DNA from: Pseudacidovorax sp.
Lineage (GTDB): Bacteria; Pseudomonadota; Gammaproteobacteria; Burkholderiales; Burkholderiaceae_C
Assembly (NCBI RefSeq): GCF_017991995.1
Contig: NZ_JAGOPN010000005.1
Location: 248,001 to 312,000 of the forward strand
Reading direction: 5' to 3'
Length of the DNA: 64,000 nucleotides
Part shown: positions 9,948 through 17,912 of the stretch, piece after piece
Numbering within the stretch: the stretch's first letter is position 1
How the letters are laid out: the number at the start of each line of letters is the position of its first letter
The notes under the pieces: model-generated
The model's database searches: none
The model's input: the letters and a program-made list of their open reading frames with translations, nothing else
What the model was told of the DNA's origin: nothing
Program-made: the position numbers and the translations under genes

Positions 9948-10918
9948 TTGGCGCCCTCCAGCCGCACGCGCGGATCGAGCAGGCGGTAGAGCACGTCCAC
10001 CACCAGGTTCAGCGTCACGAAGATCACGACCACCACCATCAGGTAGGCGACCACCACCGGGCGGTCCAGCGAATTGATGCTGTCCAGGATCAGCTTGCCG
10101 GCGCCGGGCCAGGCGAAGATGGTCTCGGTGACCACCGCATAGGCGATGGTCGAGCCCAGCTCCAGCCCCAGCACCGTGACCAGGGGAATCAGCGTGTTGC
10201 GCAGCACGTGCACGCCCACCACCCGCACCGGCGACAGGCCCTTGGCCCGCGCGAACTTCACGAAGTCCTGCGGCAGCACCTCGCGCACACCAGCGCGCGT
10301 GAGCCGCAGCACCAGCGAGATCTTGAACAGCGCCAGGTTGAAGGCCGGCAGCAGCAGGTGCTGCAGCCCGTCGAGCGTGAGCCAGGACCATTCGATGCCG
10401 AACAGGCTGCGCGTCTCGCCGCGCCCGCCGGCCGGCAGCCAGCCCAACTGCACGCTGAACACCATGATCAGCATCAGCGCCACCCAGAAGGCCGGCAGCG
10501 AGAAGCCGACGATGCTGGTGGCCATGATGGCGCGCGAGGCCGGATGCTCCGGCTTCATGCCCGCGAACAGCCCCAGCGGCACCCCGATGAGCACCGCCAG
10601 CAGCAGTGCGGCCACGGCCAGCTCCATCGTGGCCGGCAGACGGTCCAGGATGATGCGGATGGCCTCGTCGTGGTAGACGAAGCTCTTGCCCAGCTGGCCC
10701 TGCACTGCGCCTTCGAGGAAGGACAGGTACTGGCGCCACAACGGCTGGTCCAGGCCCAGGCGGGCGATCGCGGCGGCCCGTTCGGCCTGGTTCATGTCGT
10801 CGCCGATCAGGATGTCCACCGGGTTGCCGATGGCATGCAAGCCGACGAAGACGATCAGCGTCATCGCCCACACCACCAGCAGCGCCTGGCCGAGCCGGCG
10901 CAGCAGCCAGCCGGTCAT
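9944..10918 (-). CDS. ABC transporter permease, DppB/OppB type
   Basis: A 324-residue inner-membrane permease with about six transmembrane helices. The N-terminus LLRRLGQALLVVWAMTLIVF is the typical DppB opening, and the EAA loop FVKFARAKGLSPVRVVGVHV precedes the last helices. The ATG at 10916-10918 overlaps the stop of the upstream oxidoreductase gene (ATGA). It forms the translocation pore with the DppC-like protein. Confidence 0.92.
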   Translation of the reverse strand: MTGWLLRRLGQALLVVWAMTLIVFVGLHAIGNPVDILIGDDMNQAERAAAIARLGLDQPLWRQYLSFLEGAVQGQLGKSFVYHDEAIRIILDRLPATMELAVAALLLAVLIGVPLGLFAGMKPEHPASRAIMATSIVGFSLPAFWVALMLIMVFSVQLGWLPAGGRGETRSLFGIEWSWLTLDGLQHLLLPAFNLALFKISLVLRLTRAGVREVLPQDFVKFARAKGLSPVRVVGVHVLRNTLIPLVTVLGLELGSTIAYAVVTETIFAWPGAGKLILDSINSLDRPVVVAYLMVVVVIFVTLNLVVDVLYRLLDPRVRLEGAK

Positions 10919-12423
10919 GGGGCGGCCCCTTCGCGCACAGCGGCCGCTTCCTCATAGGCGGGAAACGACGCCTCGGTCCATTCGTGGCCTTCGAGCTCGG
11001 GCTCCGCATAGCGCTGCATGGCGGCGAAATGCGCGTCGGCGTCCTCCACCATCAGCTGGCCGGCCAGGCCACGGGCCAGGCGCTGCGAGCCGTCGGTGAT
11101 CTGCGGGATGTCGCCCGCACCGGCGCCCTGCGACAGGGCCGCGGCGTAGTTGTAGCAATGAATGCGCTCCAGGCCCGGACAGCGGCCGGGCTCGCGCGGC
11201 TGGAACTCGAACAGCGGGCCCAGGTCGGGCGACTCGGACAGCTCCTCGTCGTCCTGGCCCTCGGGCGCGGCGAAGCGGTCGCGCCACAGCCGCACATGCG
11301 GCTGCAGCCCGGCGAACTCGGGCCGCTGGGTCCAATCGATGCGAAAGCCGGTGCAGAAGATGACGAAGTCCGCCGCCAAGGGCCCCTTGGCCGTCTCGAC
11401 ACGGATCACGCCGTCGGGCCGCACCGAAGCACCGGTCGCCCCCGCCCCCAGGTGGAAATGCGCCTGGGCATGGCGCGACACGCGCAGCGTGCTGCCCTGC
11501 GGCGGCGGCACCTGCTGCACGTTGAGGTAATGGCGGAAGCGCCACTTCCATTCGTCCGGCAGCATCCAGTAGCCGTGCGACATGCCGGGGCTGCCGGAGC
11601 CCTTGCCCTTGTTGATGCGCGGCAGCTCTCGGCGGCGGATCAGCAGGTCGACGCGGGTGGCGCCGTTCTCCAGCGCCGTGGCCGCGGCGTCCATGGCCGA
11701 GGCGCCGCCGCCGATCACGGCCACGCGCTTGCCGCGCAGCATGGCGCCGTCCCAGGCGTGCGAGGAATGCACCCAGCGTTCGCGTGGCAGGGCATGGGCC
11801 CAGTCCGGCACCCACGGGCCGCCCAGGCCGTCGCGGCCGGTGGCGATGACCACGTGGCGCGCCAGCACGGTGTGGGCGCGATCGCCCTCGCCTTCGTCGA
11901 CCAGTTCCAGCTGCACCACGCCATCGGCGCGCGGACGCACCGCCGCCACGCGCTGGTGGTTGCGCACGTCCAGGCGCAGCACCTGGCGGTACCAGCGCAG
12001 GTAGTCCATCCATTGCAGGCGCGGGATCTTGTCGAGCGCCCGCCAGGCGTCCAGCCCGAACTGCGATTCGAACCAGGCGCGGAAGGTCAGCGCTGGCAGG
12101 CCGAGCGCCGGGCCGGTCAGCTCCTTGGGCGAGCGCAGCGTCTCCATGCGCGCCGTGGTGGCCCAGGGCCCCTCGAAGCCGGCCGGCGCCTGGTCGAACA
12201 CCACCGCCTGCACGCCCAGGTGCTTGAGCGAGGCCGACAGCGTGAGCCCCGCCATCCCGCCGCCGATGACGGCCACGTCGATCACCGGCTGGCCGTCGCG
12301 CGCGCTGGGCGGCACCCAGTGCTTGGGCGGCAGACCGAGCCAGAGGAGGTCCTGGCGCAGCCGCTGCTCCAGTTGGGGCAGGCCGGCCGGGGGCGTGAAG
12401 GCTTCGGGAGCGGGCGAACTCAT
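10915..12423 (-). CDS. FAD/NAD(P)-dependent oxidoreductase (flavin monooxygenase-like)
   Basis: A 502-residue cytoplasmic flavoprotein. An N-terminal extension of about 45 residues precedes the FAD-binding loop GGGMAGL at residues 54-60; a second dinucleotide loop GGGASAMD and a late FCTGFRIDW (an ATG-like hinge of Baeyer-Villiger or flavin monooxygenases) follow. It is the first structural gene after the LysR regulator (13-base gap) and overlaps the permease start. It probably oxidises the compound brought in by the ABC importer. The start ATG at 12421-12423 has a good context; the frame stays open into lysR, but that part is not typical coding sequence. Confidence 0.83.
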   Translation of the reverse strand: MSSPAPEAFTPPAGLPQLEQRLRQDLLWLGLPPKHWVPPSARDGQPVIDVAVIGGGMAGLTLSASLKHLGVQAVVFDQAPAGFEGPWATTARMETLRSPKELTGPALGLPALTFRAWFESQFGLDAWRALDKIPRLQWMDYLRWYRQVLRLDVRNHQRVAAVRPRADGVVQLELVDEGEGDRAHTVLARHVVIATGRDGLGGPWVPDWAHALPRERWVHSSHAWDGAMLRGKRVAVIGGGASAMDAAATALENGATRVDLLIRRRELPRINKGKGSGSPGMSHGYWMLPDEWKWRFRHYLNVQQVPPPQGSTLRVSRHAQAHFHLGAGATGASVRPDGVIRVETAKGPLAADFVIFCTGFRIDWTQRPEFAGLQPHVRLWRDRFAAPEGQDDEELSESPDLGPLFEFQPREPGRCPGLERIHCYNYAAALSQGAGAGDIPQITDGSQRLARGLAGQLMVEDADAHFAAMQRYAEPELEGHEWTEASFPAYEEAAAVREGAAP

Positions 12424-12436
12424 GGGGCGCTTTCGG

Positions 12437-13471
12437 TCAGGAACGGGGGGAAGAAGAAGTCGGCTCGGCCCCCTGCGCGGCCTGCAGCAGCCGGGCATGG
12501 GCCTCGGGTGGATGGGCGACGAAACCGGGAAGCCGCGTCGCCGCCTGTTGCAGCGCATCGGCCAGGGCCTGCACCCGGCGGGTGATGGGCCGGCCCTGCG
12601 GCACCACGGCGCCGAAGAAGAAGGGGATGTGCACGTCCAGCGGACGCAGCTGCACACCGGCCATGGGCACGCCATGCACCGTGAGCGGGTCCAGCAGGGC
12701 GATGCCCAGCCCCGCGCGCACCAGGGCCTGGGCGTTGACGGAGGAATTGGTGTCGATGACGTCCGCGCCGCGCGCGCCGCCCTCGCCTGCCGATGCGCTT
12801 TCGCCGGCTGCGTCGGCGTCGGTGGCGGCACGGCCCAGCAGCGCGTCGATGCGGTGGCGCAAGCGGAAAGGGTTGCTCAGGGTGACCAGCCGGCGCCCGG
12901 CGAGCGCGGCGGCCGGCACGACGTCGTGCGCAGCCAGCGGATCGCCATCGGGCAGCACGGCCACGCAGGGCGCCTCGCCGATCCACAGCACCTGCAGGCC
13001 GCGGTGCTCCAGCGGCAGGCTGGAAACGCCCAACTGGACGGCACCGGCCAGCACCGACTCCATCACCCGCTCCGGCGAGCCGCTGACCAGGCGCACCGCG
13101 CCGGTGCCCTCGCCCGCTTCCAGGGCCTGCAGGGCCGCCGGCACGAGGCCCAGCGCCGCAGCCGACGTGGCCGCCAGCACCAGCGGCTGGGCGCCGCCAC
13201 GGCCGATCTCGTCCACCCGCTGCTGCAGCCGGCGCCAGTCGCCCAGCAATTGCTGCACTTCCTCGAACAGCTGGAAGCCCTCCGCCGTCGGCGCCACGCG
13301 GGGGCCGTGGCGGGTGAACAGCGCATAGCCCGACGCCGCCTCCAAGTCATGGATCAGGCGGGTGACAGCCGGCTGGGAGCGGTCGAGCAGCCGCGCCGCG
13401 CCCGTAATGCTCCCGGAGGACATCACGGCGGCGAAGGCTTCGAGCTGACGAATATCGAGGTTCTTGATCAT
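12437..13471 (-). CDS. LysR-family transcriptional regulator
   Basis: A 344-residue LTTR. The N-terminal winged helix-turn-helix spans about residues 5-64 (DIRQLEAFAAVMSSGSITGA, then SQPAVTRLIHDLE), followed by a periplasmic-binding-like effector domain. It is the first gene of the minus-strand importer operon and is separated from the oxidoreductase gene by only 13 bases, so it is probably co-transcribed with its targets rather than divergent from them, the less common layout for the family. A perfect inverted repeat overlaps its start codon, suggesting autoregulation. An atypical insert rich in Ala, Glu and Gly lies near residues 215-235. Confidence 0.88.
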   Translation of the reverse strand: MIKNLDIRQLEAFAAVMSSGSITGAARLLDRSQPAVTRLIHDLEAASGYALFTRHGPRVAPTAEGFQLFEEVQQLLGDWRRLQQRVDEIGRGGAQPLVLAATSAAALGLVPAALQALEAGEGTGAVRLVSGSPERVMESVLAGAVQLGVSSLPLEHRGLQVLWIGEAPCVAVLPDGDPLAAHDVVPAAALAGRRLVTLSNPFRLRHRIDALLGRAATDADAAGESASAGEGGARGADVIDTNSSVNAQALVRAGLGIALLDPLTVHGVPMAGVQLRPLDVHIPFFFGAVVPQGRPITRRVQALADALQQAATRLPGFVAHPPEAHARLLQAAQGAEPTSSSPRS

Positions 13472-13490
13472 CCGATTTTCGGATGATCAA
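13464..13490 (-). promoter_or_regulatory. Perfect inverted repeat over the lysR start codon (candidate operator)
   Basis: Twelve-base arms TTGATCATCCGA (13464-13475) and TCGGATGATCAA (13479-13490) flank a 3-base TTT centre. The lysR ATG (complement of 13469-13471) lies inside the left arm. A second, shorter inverted repeat follows (TGAAGC 13494-13499, GCTTCA 13506-13511). The arrangement fits an autoregulatory operator or an mRNA hairpin that hides the start; the sequence alone does not decide between them. Confidence 0.5.
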
Positions 13491-13642
13491 GCATGAAGCA
13501 TGCAAGCTTCAAATACTTTTATCGAGAAAGCTTATTCAGGGGCCGCCGCGGCGGCCGGGATGGGACCGCTGGAAGCTCGCGTGGGCGCGGGCTTTCCCGG
13601 ATGAAGCAGGGACGGGCTCCTGTTCCAGCCGACGCCGGGGCG

Positions 13643-13665
13643 AAAAAAAGCCCCAGGGCTGGGGC
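13643..13665 (-). terminator. Rho-independent terminator on the minus strand
   Basis: On the minus strand GCCCCAG-CC-CTGGGGC (13665-13650) is followed directly by seven T residues (13649-13643). It lies 140 bases beyond the stop of the small membrane-protein gene 13805-14008 and is the natural end of that transcript, which supports the gene being real. Confidence 0.7.
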
Positions 13666-13804
13666 GACGTTGTTGAGCCTGTCCATTGATTGAAGTGGGC
13701 CTGGCGCCCCCCGGGGATCGAGGCCAGCGCCAGCCGGTCCTGGGAAGCGGCAGCCGCTCCCAGGCGGCAAGGCCGCCCGCTGGAGGCCTCGGCCGCACGG
13801 CCGA

Positions 13805-14008
13805 TCAGCCGTGCCGGGCGCGATCCGCGGCGCCCGGCGCCAGGATGCCGAAGACGGAGGACGCGAAGGCGGCGGCGCCGGGCATCGCCCCGTTCAGATC
13901 GCGTTCCTCCCATTCCGCCGCCTGATGGCTGGCCCAGATCAGGCTGAAGAAGAAGAGGCCGCACGCCACTTCCACGGCGATGAGCGAGACAACGATGAAA
14001 ACCCACAT
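13805..14008 (-). CDS. Small hypothetical membrane protein
   Basis: A 67-residue product with one strong N-terminal membrane segment (VFIVVSLIAVEVACGLFFFS) and a short polar then Ala/Gly-rich tail. An AGGTG ribosome-binding site lies about 6 bases before the ATG on the minus strand, and a clear terminator lies downstream, so expression is plausible. No family is recognised. It is a single-gene transcript between the importer operon and the nuclease gene. Confidence 0.5.
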   Translation of the reverse strand: MWVFIVVSLIAVEVACGLFFFSLIWASHQAAEWEERDLNGAMPGAAAFASSVFGILAPGAADRARHG

Positions 14009-14607
14009 GGCAGCACCTGAAAAATTACGTCAAAACGTTACACCTCGAAACGTACGGTCCGCAACTGACGTTGACCCGACCCCCTTGAAAACGCCCTATG
14101 AAGGGCATAGGAAAAAACGCTGAGTCGTGCGCTTTTGCACAGAAGCGCAACGAAGCCCGCCGCGTTGGCCCCCGGCGCGACGAGGGCGGTGCCGCTCAGT
14201 ACACAGTCAGTGACAACCACTAACGTGGCGGCCATGGCACGCAAGGAAGACTTCGCCCACAAGGCCTCGCTGCGGGCCACCGTTCTGGCTCTTTGGCTCG
14301 TGGCGGCCACGTTGGCCGTTGCGGCCATGCTGATGCAGTGAAGTGAAAACAACCCCCATGCCGCTTCGCGGCTCCGGGCGGCGGCCAGAGGCGGTTGCGC
14401 TTCGGGCACGTCCAAGCCGGCACTGGCTGGCTTGGCGCCGCGGCGGTTTGATGCGATAGGGTTACTACTTAGCGTCCTGAAGACTTGAGGGGGTGCCAGC
14501 CAAGCGCAGCCGAGTCGACTGGTCCTTCCCCATCGACACGCACGCGCCCGGCGCTGACATCAGGGCACTGCAGCCGGTGGGGGCCGCTCAGTAGACTCGC
14601 CGCCTTC
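14009..14607. other. Intergenic region with one weak small ORF
   Basis: About 600 bases between the small membrane gene and the nuclease. It holds a short hairpin (CCTATG/CATAGG around 14095-14115), a possible tiny ORF at 14234-14341, and a less GC-rich stretch near 14455-14480 that could carry the nuclease promoter. Nothing else is recognisable. Confidence 0.5.
14234..14341 (+). CDS. Possible 35-residue single-span membrane protein
   Basis: The ATG at 14234 opens a 35-residue frame with a charged N-terminus (MARKEDFAHK) and one hydrophobic helix ending AAMLMQ. No convincing ribosome-binding site is visible. It may be a real small protein or chance; no family is recognised. Confidence 0.25.
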   Translation: MARKEDFAHKASLRATVLALWLVAATLAVAAMLMQ

Positions 14608-15438
14608 ATGGCGAATCTGAACAAACGTTTCCAAGTCCTCACAACCTTTTCACAAACTGTCGTCACCCTGGCCGCGGCCGTGCTGCTCCTCGGCTGCGGG
14701 CCCTTGGAGCCCCACGCGCGCGGCGCCCGCGCCTCGGCTGCCGCCGCACGGCCGGCACCCGCCACCGCGGCGCTCAACCAGGATTTCGGCCGCTGCCCCC
14801 AGTTCTTCGCCGGTGGCCGGGCGCCTGCCGTGGCCATCGGCGGACGCCTTCGCGCCCTGTGCTTCGACAACTTCGCCGTCCTTCATTCCGGGGAGACGCG
14901 CACGCCGGTCTACGTGGCCGAGCGGCTGAACCGGGAGATCCTGATGAAGGCGAAGACGGTGCAGCGCCACGACCGCTTCTTCGCAGATGCCCGCCTGCCC
15001 TCGGGCGAGCGCGCCGACCTGGACGACTACCGAGGTTCCGGCTTCGCACGCGGCCACATGGCACCCGCCGCGGACATGCCCACGGACCAGGCGATGGCGC
15101 AGTCCTTCAGCCTGGCCAACATGGTCCCGCAGGACCCGCGCCAGAACAGCGGCCCCTGGGCCCGCGTGGAAGAAGACACGCGCAAGTACGTCATGCGTGC
15201 GCAGGGGGACGTGCATGTGATCACGGGCCCCGTGTTCGCGGACCAGCGGGCCATCGGCCGCAATGGTGTGCGCGTGCCCTCGCACCTGTTCAAGCTGGTC
15301 TACGACCCAGCCACCGGCCGGGCCTGGGCGCATTGGCAGCAGAACCGGCCCGATGCCAAGGTCAACAAGCCGCTGAGCTATGCCGCCTTCCAGCAGTGGC
15401 TCAACCTGGACCTGCTGCCGGGCGTGAAGGTCCGCTAG
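14608..15438 (+). CDS. Secreted/lipoprotein DNA/RNA non-specific endonuclease (NUC1 family)
   Basis: A 276-residue sugar-non-specific nuclease of the beta-beta-alpha-metal type (Serratia nuclease, EndoG). The N-terminus is a signal peptide ending in a lipobox-like VLLLGC, so the mature enzyme is probably lipid-anchored in the envelope. The catalytic region reads YRGSGFARGHMAPAADM, with the general-base His in RGH; most relatives have DRGH, here ARGH. The Mg-binding Asn lies in LANMVPQ, with QNSGPW and a Glu-rich helix after it. The ATG at 14608 gives a proper signal peptide; an upstream in-frame start at 14485 would add non-signal sequence. It is a single gene ending at an inverted repeat. 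Confidence 0.88.
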   Translation: MANLNKRFQVLTTFSQTVVTLAAAVLLLGCGPLEPHARGARASAAAARPAPATAALNQDFGRCPQFFAGGRAPAVAIGGRLRALCFDNFAVLHSGETRTPVYVAERLNREILMKAKTVQRHDRFFADARLPSGERADLDDYRGSGFARGHMAPAADMPTDQAMAQSFSLANMVPQDPRQNSGPWARVEEDTRKYVMRAQGDVHVITGPVFADQRAIGRNGVRVPSHLFKLVYDPATGRAWAHWQQNRPDAKVNKPLSYAAFQQWLNLDLLPGVKVR

Positions 15439-15512
15439 GGATGCTCTTCACGAATCGAGCGGCAAGTGGGCGCTGCGATGCCCACGGCGCGCGCATTCGT
15501 GAAGAGCATCCC
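15438..15512. repeat. Long inverted repeat with nested hairpin (REP-like or terminator)
   Basis: Perfect 18-base arms GGGATGCTCTTCACGAAT (15438-15455) and its complement (15495-15512) enclose 39 bases that contain a second perfect stem GTGGGC/GCCCAC (15466-15471, 15480-15485). The left arm begins in the nuclease stop codon. There is no T-run, so it is not a textbook terminator; the two-stem form resembles REP/BIME-type elements or a transcript-stabilising structure. Confidence 0.65.
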
Positions 15513-15742
15513 TGCGAAGGCCGCCACCGCGCGGGAGCCGGCCCGGCACCGAAATGCCTCGCGGTGCTCACCAACGCGGTGCCGTCCATCGACATCCGTA
15601 TCGCCATTGGCGCCGTGATGCCTCTGAAGAAGCAGGCGTCAACGCGCATGTGTCCTGCTTGGTCGGCGTGCAGTCCAGGCTCCGTGGGACGGGCGGCAGC
15701 TGCCGCGGCGGGGCCGGGCGCCCACACCTTCCAGGAGCACCC

Positions 15743-16132
15743 ATGCTTTTTGTCAGCGATGCCGTCAGGCGCCTTCTCTCCCCCACGACGAACTACCTCG
15801 AGGGCTTCCAGGCCGCGATCGGCCGGGCGCTCGACTTCGCGGGCTCGGGGGTCGGCCAGATTGCACTGGACGATGCACGCGCCAGGGCGGTCCCGCTTCC
15901 GGCCCGACTCCGGCAGTACCTGTTCAGCGTCCTGGGCGTTGCGGCGGTCATGGAGGGCGCGACGCGCAGCGATCTGGGCATCGACGAAGCGGCCGCGCTG
16001 CTGATCGTGCACGACGCGGGCTTTGCCGACTACGCCCACTTCTTCGTCACCGCCTTCCAGGACAACTATCCCTTCCTCCTGTCCCGCCTGTCGGACATGG
16101 AGAAGGACTACCTGCGGGGGCTGCTGGCCTGA
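15743..16132 (+). CDS. Hypothetical soluble protein (129 aa)
   Basis: A 129-residue, probably alpha-helical cytoplasmic protein without signal peptide or membrane segment. The ATG at 15743 is preceded by an AGGAG site (positions 15733-15737). Composition and codon use match the neighbours. No family is recognised; the sequence DYAHFFVTAFQDNYPFLLSR and the acidic, leucine-rich ends give no functional clue. It converges on the channel gene 28 bases away. Confidence 0.55.
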   Translation: MLFVSDAVRRLLSPTTNYLEGFQAAIGRALDFAGSGVGQIALDDARARAVPLPARLRQYLFSVLGVAAVMEGATRSDLGIDEAAALLIVHDAGFADYAHFFVTAFQDNYPFLLSRLSDMEKDYLRGLLA

Positions 16133-16160
16133 GAGCCTGAGCGGGCCGTGGTCCGGCCGG

Positions 16161-17873
16161 CTACGCGGCCGGGCCGCCGCCGTCGGCGGGCGTGCCGCAG
16201 ATGCACGCCCAGGCCCGCCATTCGGCCTCGGTGAGCCGGCCATCGGCCCGTGCCAGGGCGGCGAACCGCGCGTGGTCGGCCATGAGGCCGAGCTTTCGGA
16301 TGTCGCACACGAGCGACTTGAAATGCTCGATCGCATGCGCCGGGTCGGCCGCGATGATGTGCAGCGGCAGCTTGGACAGGTCGGCGGCCATCTCCCGGGC
16401 GCGCCGGGCCTCCTGCATCAGCACCTCCACGTCTTCGGCCGACAGGTGCAGCCGCTTGGCCTCGCGGTTGAGGATTTCCGCCTCCTCCTCCGAAAGCACG
16501 CCGTCGCCCAGCATCTCGAAGAGTTCCTGGCGCAGGGCATCGCGCTCCTTGTGCAGCTGGTCGGAGAAGGCCGACGACAGCAGCGCCGCCGGGATCGCGA
16601 AGATGCCGATGCCGATCAGGGCCAGCACGATGGTCACGGCACGGCCCGCTGGCGTGACCGGCGTGATGTCGCCGTAGCCCACCGACGCCAGCGTGATCAC
16701 CGCCCAGTAGATGGACTGCGGAATGTTCTCGAACTTGTCGGGCTGCGCGTCGTGCTCGAACACATAGCCCAGGCTCGCCGTCAGCACGACGAGCAGCACC
16801 ATGATGAAGGCCGCCGCCGCCATCACCGGCCATTCCCGCCCGATCACCTTGGCCAGCGTGCGCGTGGCGTCGGTGTAGCGCGTCAGCTTCAGCAGGCGCA
16901 GCAGCCGGAAGATGCGCAGGAAGCGCAGGTCCAGCACGTAGTTGAGGAAGGCTTCCGCAAAGAAGGGCAGGATCGCCAGCAGGTCGACCAGCATGCCCGG
17001 GCTGCGTGCCTGCCGCAGCCGGCCGAGCAGCGGCCCTTCGTGGCCTTCCTCCTCGACGCAGGCATACAGCCGCAGGCAGAACTCGAGCGTGAAGATCGCC
17101 ACCACCGCGATGTCCACCGCCACCAGTTCGAGGTGGAATCGGTCATGGACCCACTGGACGGACTCCAGGATGACCGCCACCACCGAGACGAGCACGCAGC
17201 CGGCGATGACGAAATCGAAGGCGCTGTGCAACCGGCCGCCATAGGGGCTGGCAAACACCAGGGCGTGGGCCTTCTGCCGCAGGCTGCGCCCCGCGTTCAA
17301 CTGCCGGAACTCCTGGACGGCCGGCACCAGGAAGCGGAAGAGCTTGAGGATGCGCAAGAGCCGGAAGACCCGCAGGACACGCAGGTCGATGGGCACCACG
17401 GCATGCAGCACGCTGGGCAGGATGGCGACGAGGTCCAGGACCGCATAGGGGTTGCGCATGAAGGCCAGCCGCGGACGCGCCGCCCCGGCGAAGGCGGGAT
17501 CCTCCGGCGCCGTGTAGAGCCGCAGGGCGTACTCGATCGCGAACACCGCCACCGAGATCGCGTCGAACAGGTGCAGCCAGCGCCGGGCCGCATCCGGCAC
17601 GCCCGCCGTCGCTTCGAACACGGTCACCAGCAGGTTGGCGCCGATGAGCCATGCGATGGCGCGGTCGAAGCGGCGCTGATGGTTGCGGGCATTGCCCGGG
17701 TCCAGCAGCCAGGCCCACAGGAGCCGGCGCAACCGCTGGCGCGGGTTCAGGGCAGAGGCCTCCTGCCGCGCCCGGTCGCCCACGATGGCGGGCACCGGGC
17801 CTCGGCCCGCATGGCGGTAGGAACGCGGCTCGGGCGTCTTGGGCTCGTCGGTCATGGAGGGCATGGCGGACAT
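16161..17873 (-). CDS. Voltage-gated potassium channel with two tandem voltage sensors
   Basis: A 570-residue inner-membrane ion channel. Two S1-S4 units occur in series: the first S4 (near residues 158-175, LRVLRVFRLLRILKLFRF) and the second (near 316-335, LRFLRIFRLLRLLKLTRY) both carry a basic residue at every third position. Only the second is followed by a pore, with selectivity filter TLASVGYGD near residue 395, which predicts K+ selectivity. A C-terminal cytoplasmic region of about 125 residues has an acidic helical stretch (LGDGVLSEEEAEILNREAKR). Ordinary bacterial Kv channels have one sensor and about 250-300 residues; this 4TM+6TM plan is unusual. The start is at 17873 or the nearby Met at 17858. 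It is a single gene. Confidence 0.85.
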   Translation of the reverse strand: MSAMPSMTDEPKTPEPRSYRHAGRGPVPAIVGDRARQEASALNPRQRLRRLLWAWLLDPGNARNHQRRFDRAIAWLIGANLLVTVFEATAGVPDAARRWLHLFDAISVAVFAIEYALRLYTAPEDPAFAGAARPRLAFMRNPYAVLDLVAILPSVLHAVVPIDLRVLRVFRLLRILKLFRFLVPAVQEFRQLNAGRSLRQKAHALVFASPYGGRLHSAFDFVIAGCVLVSVVAVILESVQWVHDRFHLELVAVDIAVVAIFTLEFCLRLYACVEEEGHEGPLLGRLRQARSPGMLVDLLAILPFFAEAFLNYVLDLRFLRIFRLLRLLKLTRYTDATRTLAKVIGREWPVMAAAAFIMVLLVVLTASLGYVFEHDAQPDKFENIPQSIYWAVITLASVGYGDITPVTPAGRAVTIVLALIGIGIFAIPAALLSSAFSDQLHKERDALRQELFEMLGDGVLSEEEAEILNREAKRLHLSAEDVEVLMQEARRAREMAADLSKLPLHIIAADPAHAIEHFKSLVCDIRKLGLMADHARFAALARADGRLTEAEWRAWACICGTPADGGGPAA

Positions 17874-17912
17874 GGATGGAGAGCGTGCGGGGCGTCGCGC
17901 GTTGAGTGACGC

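Noticed and set aside
14485-14607. Upstream in-frame extension of the nuclease gene
   Set aside because: The added 41 residues are not signal-peptide-like and would bury the lipoprotein signal; the ATG at 14608 fits better.
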